From ENR-C20 sp942493145 (GTDB lineage Bacteria > Bacillota > Clostridia > Acetivibrionales > DTU013): a stretch of DNA of 64,000 bases. Under the pieces are notes generated by a model. The model searched no databases. It had not been told where the DNA came from and was given only the letters and a program-made list of their open reading frames with translations. The stretch is from contig OW818679.1 in the NCBI GenBank assembly GCA_942493145.1, forward strand, positions 2,232,001 to 2,296,000, written 5' to 3'. Position numbers and translations under genes: made by a program. Below, piece after piece: positions 23,391 through 33,409 of this stretch (position 1 is the first letter of the stretch; every line of letters starts with the position of its first letter).

Positions 23391-26300
23391 CTATTGAAGC
23401 CGCTTGTAAGTATCATATCTTTCCTTCGCATGCTTTTCAGCTACCTCGAACAATTCTCCTGCAATATCCGGGAATACATTCATAAGCTGCATGTAGCGCG
23501 TTTCACCTTTTATGAAATCCCCATAAGGTATAGTTGGCTCCTTGGAATCCAGCAGGAATGGCGATTTCCCTTCCTCCTTCAACATTGGGTTATATCTGTA
23601 CAAGTGCCAGTAGCCAGACTCAACAGCCCGTTTTTCTTCAAGGATACTCGTGCCCATGCCTGTTTTAATTCCATGACTGACACAGGGAGAGTATGCAATT
23701 ATCAGTGACGGACCTTTATAGCTTTCGGCCTCCGATATGGCCTTAAGCGTATGAAGCATGTTTGCGCCCATAGATATCTGGGCAACGTATACATAACCAT
23801 AGCTCATTGCCATCATGCCCAGATCCTTTTTGCGTATTTTTTTGCCGGCAGCAGCAAATTTGGCCACTGCAGCTGTCGGAGTTGATTTTGAAGCCTGCCC
23901 GCCTGTATTTGAATAAATCTCCGTATCCATGACAAACAGGTTCACATCGTCACCTGACGCCAGGACATGGTCAACGCCGCCGTAACCGATATCATATGCC
24001 CAACCGTCACCACCTATTATCCAATATGAACGTTTGACAAGGTAGTCTTTCAGTAGAAGGATTTTCCCTGTTAAATCATTTGCTGCAACATTTTCTGCAT
24101 TAATTCCATTGCCTTTTCCTTTAATCGCCCCGCTCACTGCCATGCCCTGATAATCTTTCAATACTTCCAAAACACGTTTGGCTGAGGATCTTGACCCTTC
24201 AGCATCATTTTTCTTGTCCAACCATTCCCTGAAGGCTTCCTTCACTGTATCGCCGATGTCTGTTTCCAGCGCCTGCAGCATTAGGTTTGAAAGCCTTTCC
24301 CTTAATTGCTTCACCCCAAGATACATTCCGTATCCATATTCGGCATTATCCTCAAACAAAGAGTTTGCCCATGCAGGTCCTTTTCCCTCTGCATTGGTTG
24401 TATATGCTATGGATGGCGCACTTGCACCCCAAATAGATGAACAGCCTGTAGCGTTGGCTATCATCATCCTGTCGCCGAACAGTTGGGTAATAAGCCTTAT
24501 ATATGGTGTTTCACCACATCCTGGGCATGCACCATTGAATTCAAGAAGGGGCTTTGCGAATTGGCTTCCCTTAATAGTCTTTTTATCAGTCACTTCGCTC
24601 TTTTCACTTATACTCAAGGCATATTCCCAATTTTCACATTGAGCCTCGATTTCCTGCTCTGCCGGCTTCATGATAAGTGCCTTGCCTTTTGCAGGGCATA
24701 TATCGGCACAGTTGTTGCAGCCCGTACAGTCCAAAGGTGCGATCTGCACCCTGAATTGAAGATGCTCCAGGCCTTTTCCAATAGCCTTCTTTGTTTTGAA
24801 GCCTGGCGGCGCGGTTTTAACTTCTTCTTCATCAAGCAACAGCGTCCTTACTGTAGCATGGGGACATATGAAGGAGCACTGCCCGCACTGGATACATTTC
24901 TCAATATCCCATTCCGGAAGCATGGGAGCGATCCCTCGTTTCTCATACGCTGTAGACCCCAACGGGTAAGAGCCGTCCTCCATTCCTGCAAAGGCACTCA
25001 GTGGAAGCTCATCTCCTTCAAGCCTGGCCATTTTACGCTGAATCCTTTTTATGAAATCCGGCTCATCCTTTATTGGCATTGGCAAATCAGTTACATCCCG
25101 CCATGATTCGGGTACATCAACCTTGATAAGTGCATCCATTCCCCTGTCTACCGCAGCCCGGTTCATCTCCACTATCTTTCCACCCTTTTTACCATATGAC
25201 TTCTCAATAGATGTTTTAAGGTATCCTGCGGCATCCTCAGGCGGAATGATATTTGCCAGCTTGAAAAAAGCAGACTGCATAACCATGTTTATCCTGTTTC
25301 CCAATCCGATCTCCGAAGCTATTGTCATGGCGTCTATTATATAAAATTTTATATTATTTGTTGCAATATACCTTTTTATAGCCGGAGGAAGCTGCTCATC
25401 CAAGTCACCCACACTCCAGGGGCAATTCAGCACAAAGGTCCCTTTATCTTTCAACCCCTTCAGTATGTCGTAGCTATACAGGAAGGATTTATTGTGGCAG
25501 GCTGTATAATCTGATTTATATACCAGGTAAGGCGACCTGAGCGGCTCCGGTCCGAACCTGAGATGTGAAATGGTTGAACCACCTGATTTTTTACTGTCAT
25601 AGGAGAAGTAGCCCTGCACATACATGTCTGTATTGTCTCCGATTATCTGTATCGCCGATTTATTGGCACCTACCGTACCATCAGAACCCAGACCCCAGAA
25701 CTTGCAGCTTACCGTACCCTGTGGGGTGGTCTCGACCATATCCCCTTCAGGAAGTGATAGATTCGTTACATCGTCAACGATACCGATGGTGAAGTTGTTT
25801 TTTGGCTCAGCCTGTTTAAGATTGTTATAAACAGAGATGATCTGGGACGGTCTTGTATCTTTAGAACCTAATCCGTACCTGCCGCCTATTATCAAAGGTG
25901 GTCCTTCATGCCCGGTTGATATTCCTGCGCTTCTGTCCTGATAAATCCTGGATACATCAAGAAACAGCGGTTCCCCGGTTGAACCCGGCTCCTTTGTTCT
26001 GTCAAGCACAGCTATCTTTTTTACTGTTTTCGGAATAACCTCGAAGAAATGTTTCTTCGAAAAGGGTCTGTACAAATGTACCCTTACAGCACCGACCTTC
26101 TCTCCCCTGTTCATCAGGTAATCTATAGTCTCATCAATGGTGTCGCAGACCGATCCCATGGCTATTATCACATACTCAGCGTCAACGGCTCCATAATAGT
26201 CAAACAGCCGGTATTCGCGGCCAGTGATCTTTTTTATCTCCTGCATGTACTTTTCTGTTATCGCAGGTATATTATCAAAAAATCTGTTCTGTACTTCCCT

Positions 26301-26981
26301 TCCCTGAAAGTATATGTCAGGATTCTGTGCAGTACCTCTGGCAACAGGGTGCTCAGGGCTTAATGACCTGTCCCTGAATTCCTTGAGAGCTTTTGCATCA
26401 ATCAGGCCGGCGAGCTCATCATATCCAATGAGTTCAACCTTCTGATATTCATGGGATGTCCGGAAGCCATCAAAGAAATGTATAAATGGCATCCTCGACC
26501 CGATTGCCGCCAGATGAGCTATACAGGCCATATCTGCTGCTTCCTGCACATTCGACGAGGCCAGAAGGGCTGCACCGGTCTGCCGGCATGCCATTACATC
26601 CTGATGATCACCGAATATTGATAATGCATGGGTTGCTATTGCCCTTGCCGATACATGAAGTACACCCGGCAGCAATTCACCCGACATCTTGTAAAGATTG
26701 GGTATCATGAGCAGCAAACCCTGTGATGCGGTGTATGTCGTCGTCAAAGCACCTGCTGCCAGTGATCCGTGCATTGCACCTGCTGCTCCGGCTTCAGACT
26801 GCATTTCCGCAACCTTGACCGGTTGTCCGAATATGTTTTTCTTACCATGAGATGACCATTCATCAGCCAATTCAGCCATTGGAGAGGACGGGGTTATCGG
26901 GAATATGGCTGCAACATCCGTGAAGGCATAAGAGGCATATGCGGCAGCATGATTCCCATCTATTGTTTCTGTTTTTCGCAT
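23391..26981 (-). CDS. nifJ: pyruvate:ferredoxin (flavodoxin) oxidoreductase, single chain
   Basis: The 1196-residue enzyme converts pyruvate and CoA to acetyl-CoA and CO2 with reduction of ferredoxin, the central step of clostridial fermentation. In order: the pyrimidine-binding domain (NHAAAYASYAF, FPITPSSPMAE), the CoA-binding and transketolase C-terminal-like domain, the gamma-like domain (about 420-600), two 4Fe-4S motifs (CIQCGQCSFICP and CTGCNNCADICP, about residues 690-760), a CPGCGETPY cluster-ligand motif, and the TPP-binding domain (GGDGWAYDIGYGG, MDTEIYSNTGGQ). Full length. It faces the asparaginase gene across a divergent intergenic gap. Confidence 0.97.
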   Translation of the reverse strand: MRKTETIDGNHAAAYASYAFTDVAAIFPITPSSPMAELADEWSSHGKKNIFGQPVKVAEMQSEAGAAGAMHGSLAAGALTTTYTASQGLLLMIPNLYKMSGELLPGVLHVSARAIATHALSIFGDHQDVMACRQTGAALLASSNVQEAADMACIAHLAAIGSRMPFIHFFDGFRTSHEYQKVELIGYDELAGLIDAKALKEFRDRSLSPEHPVARGTAQNPDIYFQGREVQNRFFDNIPAITEKYMQEIKKITGREYRLFDYYGAVDAEYVIIAMGSVCDTIDETIDYLMNRGEKVGAVRVHLYRPFSKKHFFEVIPKTVKKIAVLDRTKEPGSTGEPLFLDVSRIYQDRSAGISTGHEGPPLIIGGRYGLGSKDTRPSQIISVYNNLKQAEPKNNFTIGIVDDVTNLSLPEGDMVETTPQGTVSCKFWGLGSDGTVGANKSAIQIIGDNTDMYVQGYFSYDSKKSGGSTISHLRFGPEPLRSPYLVYKSDYTACHNKSFLYSYDILKGLKDKGTFVLNCPWSVGDLDEQLPPAIKRYIATNNIKFYIIDAMTIASEIGLGNRINMVMQSAFFKLANIIPPEDAAGYLKTSIEKSYGKKGGKIVEMNRAAVDRGMDALIKVDVPESWRDVTDLPMPIKDEPDFIKRIQRKMARLEGDELPLSAFAGMEDGSYPLGSTAYEKRGIAPMLPEWDIEKCIQCGQCSFICPHATVRTLLLDEEEVKTAPPGFKTKKAIGKGLEHLQFRVQIAPLDCTGCNNCADICPAKGKALIMKPAEQEIEAQCENWEYALSISEKSEVTDKKTIKGSQFAKPLLEFNGACPGCGETPYIRLITQLFGDRMMIANATGCSSIWGASAPSIAYTTNAEGKGPAWANSLFEDNAEYGYGMYLGVKQLRERLSNLMLQALETDIGDTVKEAFREWLDKKNDAEGSRSSAKRVLEVLKDYQGMAVSGAIKGKGNGINAENVAANDLTGKILLLKDYLVKRSYWIIGGDGWAYDIGYGGVDHVLASGDDVNLFVMDTEIYSNTGGQASKSTPTAAVAKFAAAGKKIRKKDLGMMAMSYGYVYVAQISMGANMLHTLKAISEAESYKGPSLIIAYSPCVSHGIKTGMGTSILEEKRAVESGYWHLYRYNPMLKEEGKSPFLLDSKEPTIPYGDFIKGETRYMQLMNVFPDIAGELFEVAEKHAKERYDTYKRLQ

Positions 26982-27103
26982 GCAAGCAACTCCTTTTTGA
27001 ATTCGAGAAATTCAAAAATATTATTCGCATAACAGGGGAAATTATACTTTGTCGAAAATCCGGACAAGCATCAAGCACATTATATAGATATCGGAGGCCA
27101 ATA

Positions 27104-28180
27104 ATGAACCAGACACTTGCAGTCCTGACCAGATCAGGTTTTATAGAGAGCATGCATGCGGGCTTCATTTGTGTAACTGATAGCAATAGGAAGGTTATTT
27201 TCAGCATAGGTGATCCAGAAACAAAGGTATTCATGCGTTCAGCGGCTAAGCCGCTTCAAGCTTTGCCGCTGGTACAATCGGGGGCCTTGGAAAAGTTCAA
27301 AATAACTCAAATGGAGCTTGCTGCCATATGTGCCTCACATAGCGGGCAGGAATTCCACCTTCAGGCTGTAAGCTCGATACTCGATAAGATCGGATTGTCT
27401 GAAGAAAATCTGGGCTGCGGTGTTGCCAACCCTTACAACGATGAAACACTAAACAACCTTATCCGCAATGGCGTAAAACCATCACAGTTATACAACACCT
27501 GCTCGGGAACCCATGCGGGAATGCTTGCCCTCTGCAGGTTTTATGGATATCCTGTTGAAGACTATGTTAAACCCGAACATCCTGTTCAAAAACTTATCCA
27601 CGATGTAATTTCCGAGCTGTTGGAATGTGAACCGTGTAATTTAGAAACCGGTATGGATGGCTGTGATATTCCTACCTTTATCTTGACTATGAAGCAGGGT
27701 GCATACCTTTATTCACTTCTCTCCCAGGGTTCCGCAGGAAATAGCAGGTATATGGACAGTCTTGAAATCATTAAGGATGCAATGACATCCTATCCCAGTA
27801 TAATCAGCGGGCATGCTGAATTCTGCACAGACCTTATTTTAAAGTCAGGAGGTAAAGCTATCGGGAAAATAGGCGCTGAGGGAATGTACTGCATTGCAGC
27901 ACCTGAAAAGAAAATTGGAATATGTATAAAAATATCCGATGGCAGGGAGCGTGCGACATATCCGGTGACTTTGCACATCCTGAGGCAGTTTGATATCCTG
28001 GACGATGAAGCCTTCAATAGTTTGAGTATCTGGGCATATCCGCCCCTTAAAAACCATAAAGGCCACCTTGTTGGCTACACGATACCTGTATTTGATATCA
28101 ATGATGCCTCCAAGGCGGACCTTTACAGTATAGGAGACAAGCTGGAACCTGAATCACTGATGCTTACATCTTCATTATAA
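27104..28180 (+). CDS. asparaginase II family protein
   Basis: The protein has 358 residues from ATG 27104, behind GGAGG. It belongs to the Asparaginase_II family (PF06089-type), unrelated in sequence to EcAII: MRSAAKPLQALP, the ICASHSGQEFH motif, YNTCSGTHAGML and METGMDGCDIPTF-like segments are all present. It should hydrolyse L-asparagine to aspartate and ammonia in the cytoplasm. Its last 17 bases overlap the end of the convergent membrane protein gene. Confidence 0.9.
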   Translation: MNQTLAVLTRSGFIESMHAGFICVTDSNRKVIFSIGDPETKVFMRSAAKPLQALPLVQSGALEKFKITQMELAAICASHSGQEFHLQAVSSILDKIGLSEENLGCGVANPYNDETLNNLIRNGVKPSQLYNTCSGTHAGMLALCRFYGYPVEDYVKPEHPVQKLIHDVISELLECEPCNLETGMDGCDIPTFILTMKQGAYLYSLLSQGSAGNSRYMDSLEIIKDAMTSYPSIISGHAEFCTDLILKSGGKAIGKIGAEGMYCIAAPEKKIGICIKISDGRERATYPVTLHILRQFDILDDEAFNSLSIWAYPPLKNHKGHLVGYTIPVFDINDASKADLYSIGDKLEPESLMLTSSL

Positions 28181-28643
28181 ATAAAGCGGGATTGAGCATT
28201 CCGAATATCATGGCAATGTGTGCTACGACCAGGAATATTCCAACAAATATTGCATGAAGTTTCAACTTGCCTTCTTCATTCCGCTTCCTACCTATGGCGC
28301 CCACGTCAAGCAGCAGCATACCAAGGAACGGGATTATTCCTGCCAGGTAAAAGCCTACAGCAATTACATCTGCAGGACCTCTCCACCCACCAGTATAGGT
28401 CAGGGGAATTACTGCATTTATCATAATATAGATGAATATCCCAAGGAAATAGATACCTGCAAAAATTCCTGTGGCTCTACTTATTCTCTTGGCTGTACCT
28501 GCAAGATTTCTGGTAAAAAGAACGATAAGCTCGGTTATTGCAAGCGTCTCTGCACATATGACCGGTATGGCCATAAAAATCAATAGGTTCCAGGGTTGAT
28601 TCGTTGCCAGCAGCTCCATGTAATGTGTCATCATAGTTTCCAT
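28164..28643 (-). CDS. multi-pass membrane protein, unknown function
   Basis: The protein has about 159 residues, with four or five transmembrane helices and a short charged loop GRKRNEEGKLK near residue 125. The start is taken at 28643 because GGAGG lies eight bases upstream. The Met/His-rich ends and the WRGPADVIAVGFYLAG segment remind me of small conserved clostridial permease-like proteins, but I cannot name a family with confidence. It converges on the asparaginase gene with a 17-base overlap. Confidence 0.7.
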   Translation of the reverse strand: METMMTHYMELLATNQPWNLLIFMAIPVICAETLAITELIVLFTRNLAGTAKRISRATGIFAGIYFLGIFIYIMINAVIPLTYTGGWRGPADVIAVGFYLAGIIPFLGMLLLDVGAIGRKRNEEGKLKLHAIFVGIFLVVAHIAMIFGMLNPALFIMKM

Positions 28644-28942
28644 CTTCAATACCTCCGTGAATTGTTTTTAGTAATCTTACTGAGTGATAACAATTTCTAT
28701 ATTTCAAATTATAATTTAATAATGTGTAGAAAATATGAAGACAAATGCCAGTTTGCATAACAGCATTAGAATAAAAAACCCACCCGTTTAAGGTGAGCCT
28801 AATTCTCTCCTGCTATGTGCAAGCCCTAAAGTAGTAAGTATTATTGATTTTTATTACATCATATAGAATGATAATGGTCCTTATGGAAAAATTGCGAATC
28901 AACTTAGCTTTATGCTATGTCAACTATACAAATTGGAAATTA

Positions 28943-29797
28943 TTACTGCATGTTTCTTCTAACAAACTGATGCAATGTATGTGGTTCCCGTCCCAGAATC
29001 TGCGATAACAAAACACTGTTTCCACGGAAACTGTGTTCATTGTAATGCTGGAACATAGTCAGTAGCGTCTGTGCCTGATAGCTAGATGCATCGATTTTCA
29101 TCTGCCCGATGAAAGCTTCATCTGTGATATACACAGATTTAACTTCTCTGCCTGCCACCTTAGAAAAAACTACTTCCATATCCTGTAATGAATAACTACC
29201 TTTTCCGCAAAGTTCAAAAGTTCCATTTGCATAGTCTTTGCTACTTAAAATCACAGCAGCTGCTTCCGCAAAATCCTCCATATCCACAAGACTCATCTGC
29301 GTATCATCCGAGGTAAAAAACTTCTGAAGCATTGGACCGCCACTCTGAACGGATTTCACAGCTGGCATCAGCATCTGCATAAAGACAGCTGGTTGAATAA
29401 TTGCAAAGTCCAGACCAGAATCCACCACCAACTGTTCTGTATGCAACTTTCTTTTATGATGCGGCATATCCTGAAGCACTGAATGTAGCACTGAATGGTA
29501 AACAAAATATATGTTTCCCATTTTCTTGGCGATTTGTATCATCTGTCCGCCAATTTCATCTTCTTTAGGATTAGCGGCAGAGCAAATATAGTACACGGTG
29601 TCCACTCCATGAAGAGCTTCTCTCAAATCTTTTTCTTCCGACATATCACCGATGAATACTTCCGTTGCACCAGCTTCTTTTACCTTTTCCATATTGGAGG
29701 CTCTGTGAATAAACGCCTTTGTCTCCATTCCTGCTTTACTTAATGCTCGAATGACTGCACATCCGACCTGTCCGCTTGCACCTGTTATCAATATCAT
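28943..29797 (-). CDS. NmrA/SDR-type NAD(P)-binding protein
   Basis: The 284-residue protein has the Rossmann motif TGASGQVG at its N terminus, the VDTVYYICSAA strand near residue 70 and the overall form of NmrA/QorB-like atypical short-chain dehydrogenases, which bind NAD(P) and act as quinone reductases or redox-sensing regulators. AGAGAGG precedes the ATG. It lies next to the second cassette-like patch and is AT-rich like those genes, but I see no cassette repeat behind it. Confidence 0.88.
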   Translation of the reverse strand: MILITGASGQVGCAVIRALSKAGMETKAFIHRASNMEKVKEAGATEVFIGDMSEEKDLREALHGVDTVYYICSAANPKEDEIGGQMIQIAKKMGNIYFVYHSVLHSVLQDMPHHKRKLHTEQLVVDSGLDFAIIQPAVFMQMLMPAVKSVQSGGPMLQKFFTSDDTQMSLVDMEDFAEAAAVILSSKDYANGTFELCGKGSYSLQDMEVVFSKVAGREVKSVYITDEAFIGQMKIDASSYQAQTLLTMFQHYNEHSFRGNSVLLSQILGREPHTLHQFVRRNMQ

Positions 29798-29877
29798 AAT
29801 ATTCCTCTCTTTCTATCTTACGAATAAATTCCTATTTATCAGATATTAAACAAATAACTTTTATTTCGCAATTTAAA

Positions 29878-29930
29878 ACTACTACGAACATCCTGTAATA
29901 TGGGTTTGGCGTAGTTGCGTTTTCTATTTA
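29878..29930 (-). repeat. cassette-boundary repeat copy e
   Basis: The plus strand carries TAATATGGGTTTGG at 29896-29909 followed by CGTAGTTGCGTTTTCTA. In gene direction the arms AAAAC...ACTACG and CGTAGTAGTTTT pair over about 12 bases around a loop containing AAACCCATATTACAGGATG. It begins right behind the stop of the GNAT gene. Confidence 0.75.
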
Positions 29931-30413
29931 AACTAACTTCTTCATGTACCTAATTTGGTCTCTATTATCAATAAATACTCTATCTAGCATTTCAAATCCA
30001 ATACCTTCATATAAATTTCGAAGTCTTTGTCTTTTAGTACCACAATTCAATCTTAACCATCCAACACCTTGTTCCTTACATAACAGTTCAGCCGATTGTA
30101 TGAGTCTTTTTCCAAAACCTTTGTTTCTGTATTCATTACATATTGCCAATTTATGCAAAAATCCAGATTCATTTTCTTTAAGTTCCGGCCAAAAAAGCGG
30201 GTCATACCATTGAATAACATATACTCCAATTAAGTTATTATTTTCATAGCAAAGTTTCATTTCATCTAATTTATAGCTTTCCAACAACTTTTGAACTGAC
30301 AAGTCCCTGGTATTCCACATTGTTTGGTTTATTGAACTTAACCATTCAGCGGCTTCAACTAAAACTTTAGAAAACATTTCAACATTATATATATTTGCTG
30401 TCATTACATTCAT
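29928..30413 (-). CDS. GNAT family N-acetyltransferase
   Basis: The 161-residue protein has the GNAT acetyl-CoA loop RNKGFGKRLIQSAE near residue 99, the preceding LHKLAICNEY strand and the WLRLNCGTKRQRLRNLYEGIGF motif typical of small acetyltransferases. GGAGCG lies eight bases before the ATG. The substrate is unknown. The gene is flanked by cassette-like repeats (copies e and f). Confidence 0.88.
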   Translation of the reverse strand: MNVMTANIYNVEMFSKVLVEAAEWLSSINQTMWNTRDLSVQKLLESYKLDEMKLCYENNNLIGVYVIQWYDPLFWPELKENESGFLHKLAICNEYRNKGFGKRLIQSAELLCKEQGVGWLRLNCGTKRQRLRNLYEGIGFEMLDRVFIDNRDQIRYMKKLV

Positions 30414-30437
30414 TAATGTCGCTCCATTATAATTATA

Positions 30438-30490
30438 TTTCTCAAGTAGGTATTATGGGTTTTATACGCAGTACTGCAGAACTGGCTAAT
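30438..30490 (-). repeat. cassette-boundary repeat copy f (diverged)
   Basis: The plus strand reads ATTATGGGTTTTATACGCAGTACTGCAGAAC at about 30452-30482. The GGGTTT core and a CGCAGT arm resemble copies b and e, but this is the most diverged copy. It lies about 100 bases behind the stop of the VanZ gene. Confidence 0.5.
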
Positions 30491-30570
30491 TTCTGATGCC
30501 AATTCATATTTACCTTATTCCATAATTTCAGAATATAAATGGCCAGCGAATTTCTTAATATCCTGTGTTC

Positions 30571-31092
30571 TTAAAATTTATATGTGATCACTCTCATAAT
30601 AAGTAGTCCTAATAATACAATGCATATTGTTCCAATCAAGGCTAATATATTAAGAATTTTGTTTGTTTTCTCTTTCAATATTTTTGAAAACACAATATAA
30701 AATTCTATTCCTACAACACCTCCAAGTGTATTGCTAATAAAATCTGTTATATCAGTTCCTCCAATTGCAAATAGGAATTGTAATAGTTCAAATAATAGAC
30801 TGACACCTGCTATTGAGATGATTTTTTTCCAAAACGACCACTTTAGCTTTATCATGCTCAAATACAATCCAAAAGGTATAAACACAATCATATTCAGAAT
30901 TATCTCACTATAATCCAGTTGATTATTTTTAATAACAGAACCAGCAAAAGGTATCAAATTCAATCCTCTAAAATGTGGTAAATCATTAAAGGAGAATTGC
31001 ATTTTAAATAAAATAATCCAGATTAAACCTAATAAATACACTATAAATAATCCGAATGTTAGTTTAACTTGATTGTTTTTGTTTTTTCCCAT
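30571..31092 (-). CDS. VanZ family membrane protein
   Basis: The protein has about 173 residues and four or five helices, with VanZ family marks: RGLNLIPF near residue 42, NMIVFIPFGLYL near residue 65, the SLLFELLQFLF helix and the GGTDITDFISNTLGGVVG motif. ATG 31092 has GGAAGGA six bases upstream. VanZ proteins give low-level teicoplanin resistance in enterococci; most relatives have no known role. It belongs to the second cassette-like patch. Confidence 0.88.
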   Translation of the reverse strand: MGKNKNNQVKLTFGLFIVYLLGLIWIILFKMQFSFNDLPHFRGLNLIPFAGSVIKNNQLDYSEIILNMIVFIPFGLYLSMIKLKWSFWKKIISIAGVSLLFELLQFLFAIGGTDITDFISNTLGGVVGIEFYIVFSKILKEKTNKILNILALIGTICIVLLGLLIMRVITYKF

Positions 31093-31249
31093 GTCTGGTC
31101 CTTCCATAACAAAAGAATACTATATAAATAATCTCTAGTTCACACTTTGAATAACGGAGTTTCTGCTGTTTGGCGCAAAAAACAGCTGAAGTACATTATA
31201 TGCACAAATGCCATTTATTTCAATAACACCGCCAATTTGCATATACTCC

Positions 31250-32650
31250 TTATTCTGCCTGTTTAGGTAATGTTATAACAAATTCCGATCCCTTTCCGGG
31301 ATCACTCTTTACACGAACACTCCCCTTATGAGCTTCAATTATGGCTTTCACAATTGCCAGACCTATGCCCGACCCACCTGTCATCCGGTTGCGTGACTTA
31401 TCCGCCCTGTAGAATCTTTCAAAAATATGAGGAAGGTCTTCCGGAGATATACCCACACCTGTATCTTTAATACTTATTTCAGCTTCACCTGAAAAGCATC
31501 TTGCTGCAACTTCCACCACTCCCCCTTCAGGCGTATATTTAAGCGCATTTGAAAATATATTTATGAATACTTGGCTGATTTTATCCTTGTCTGCTGCTAT
31601 ATTCCCGATCGATCCCCGTAGAAAAGTAACTTTGACCCCTTTGTTAGCAAAATCCAATTCCATATTCCTGATTATACTCTGTATAAGCTCCGAAATATCA
31701 AACTCCGACTTGTTCAATATCAGATTCTCGCTCTCATATTTCGCAAGTTTTTCAAGGTCTCCTATCATCCTGTTAATACGGATTATCTCGTCATGGCAGC
31801 TCTTCAGCCTTACCGTATTCGGCTCCCATATCCCATCTATCATTGCTTCCATATGGCTTTGCAAAGTGGCCAGGGGTGTCCTGAGTTCGTGTGCAACATC
31901 TGCAGTAAGCTGTTTCCTGAGGATGTCCTGTTTTTCGAGAGTTTCTGCAAGATCATTTATGGTGGTTGTCAACTGGCCGATTTCTCTGGTGGTTGTCTCC
32001 TGTCTGATCCTGTCTCCGAAATATCCCCTGGATATCTGACTTGCAGAAGCTATTACCCGGGATATGGGAGTAGTCAATCTTTTTGCCATATAAGCTCCGA
32101 GGAGGAGGGCAAAAAGCAGCGCAAAAACTCCTGTTCCTATCAGCAACCTGTTCAACGTGTTTATAAATGCAAGGTCATTGTCAGTAAAATAATATGGTCC
32201 GTAGTAACCGATATCCACCGATCCAACCTGGGTAGCACCAAGGGTGACCGGATAGCTGGTTTCAACATATCCGCCTTCAAAATCCGGATAACGGCTTGTC
32301 ATATTCATGGCCATATGCTCCAGCATGGCACTGCACATCCCGTAATTATGCTCGTTGGCATCCCAGACAACATTACCTGAAGCATCTTTTACTTTTACGA
32401 TAACTCCCTGTGCAAGGGCAGAAACGCCTATGTTTTCAATGGCTGGTTCATCCCATTTGTTTTCGTTTTCAACAAACTGTTTGCTTATCATTTCAACCGT
32501 TTCGGTGTTTCTCTGCTCCTGCTGCTGCATGACATATTCCTTGAACTGCTTTTCAAGCAGTGTATTGGTAATGTAACTTATTACAGCTACCAGCAACAAT
32601 GCAACCAGTATATATGACAAGGACAGCTTGGTTCTCAGACTAAATATCAT
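31250..32650 (-). CDS. sensor histidine kinase of the copper operon
   Basis: The protein has about 466 residues. Helix 1 is near 8-28; an outside domain of about 120 residues is rich in Met and His (MCSAMLEHMAMNM); helix 2 is near 155-178; HAMP follows; then HisKA with ADVAHELRTPLATL and HATPase with NALKYTPEGG, DTGVGI and GGSGIGLAI. ATG 32650 follows the regulator stop region closely. The Met/His cluster in the sensor domain would suit Cu(I) or Ag(I) binding, which agrees with its place behind copA, but this is inference. Confidence 0.9.
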   Translation of the reverse strand: MIFSLRTKLSLSYILVALLLVAVISYITNTLLEKQFKEYVMQQQEQRNTETVEMISKQFVENENKWDEPAIENIGVSALAQGVIVKVKDASGNVVWDANEHNYGMCSAMLEHMAMNMTSRYPDFEGGYVETSYPVTLGATQVGSVDIGYYGPYYFTDNDLAFINTLNRLLIGTGVFALLFALLLGAYMAKRLTTPISRVIASASQISRGYFGDRIRQETTTREIGQLTTTINDLAETLEKQDILRKQLTADVAHELRTPLATLQSHMEAMIDGIWEPNTVRLKSCHDEIIRINRMIGDLEKLAKYESENLILNKSEFDISELIQSIIRNMELDFANKGVKVTFLRGSIGNIAADKDKISQVFINIFSNALKYTPEGGVVEVAARCFSGEAEISIKDTGVGISPEDLPHIFERFYRADKSRNRMTGGSGIGLAIVKAIIEAHKGSVRVKSDPGKGSEFVITLPKQAE

Positions 32651-33359
32651 GCTGATACTGATCGCCTCCGAATCTGTAGCCAATACCATGCACGGTCAAA
32701 ATGAACCGTGGATTCCTGGGATCCTGCTCCAACTTTTGCCTTATGTTTTTTATATGTGTATCGATGGTCCTGTCAAAACCTTCAAAATCATTTCCAAGAA
32801 CAAGTGAAATCAATTCATCGCGTGTAAAAGCCTTTTTAGGATACTTCGACATCATTGTCAGTATTTTATACTCATTAGGGGTAAGGTTTACTTCCATTCC
32901 ACGCTTATTAACAACATGATTATCCAGATCAATTGTAAGGCTGCCTCCATTATAGGAAAAGACATTGGCTGCACGTGGATTATCCTCACCCGCACGCCTA
33001 AGTAGTGCAGAAACCCTTGCAACAAGCTGCCTTGGACTGAAAGGCTTGGTCATATAATCATCAGCACCGATATCCAGTCCCTTCAAAATATGTTCCTCTT
33101 CAATTTTAGCTGTGAGCATGATAATAGGCACATGGGATATTTTTCGAAGCGCTCTGCATATATCTTCTCCAGTAATATCAGGAAGCATCAGGTCCAATAC
33201 TACCAGTGACGGAGCAACGTTTTCAAAAATCTCCAGGGCTTGCCTGCCGTTGTTGGCTTCATAAACCTGATATCCGCTGTTTTCCAGGTATGACTTGACC
33301 ACCTCGACAATTTTGATTTCATCATCGACAACAAGTATCTTTTTTACATTAACAGCCAT
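32640..33359 (-). CDS. OmpR-family response regulator of the copper operon
   Basis: The protein has about 239 residues from ATG 33359, which has GGAGG just upstream. The receiver domain has VVDDE, the phospho-acceptor Asp in VVLDLMLP and Lys in MTKPF. The C-terminal winged helix ends with DTHIKNIRQKLEQ and GIGYRFG. It overlaps the kinase start by a few bases, so the pair is translationally coupled, and it follows copA by about 50 bases. The likely targets are the copper genes. Confidence 0.92.
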   Translation of the reverse strand: MAVNVKKILVVDDEIKIVEVVKSYLENSGYQVYEANNGRQALEIFENVAPSLVVLDLMLPDITGEDICRALRKISHVPIIMLTAKIEEEHILKGLDIGADDYMTKPFSPRQLVARVSALLRRAGEDNPRAANVFSYNGGSLTIDLDNHVVNKRGMEVNLTPNEYKILTMMSKYPKKAFTRDELISLVLGNDFEGFDRTIDTHIKNIRQKLEQDPRNPRFILTVHGIGYRFGGDQYQHDI

Positions 33360-33409
33360 CCAATCCTCCAAATTGCATATCCTATGGCACTTTATCGGCA
33401 GCATTCCTC

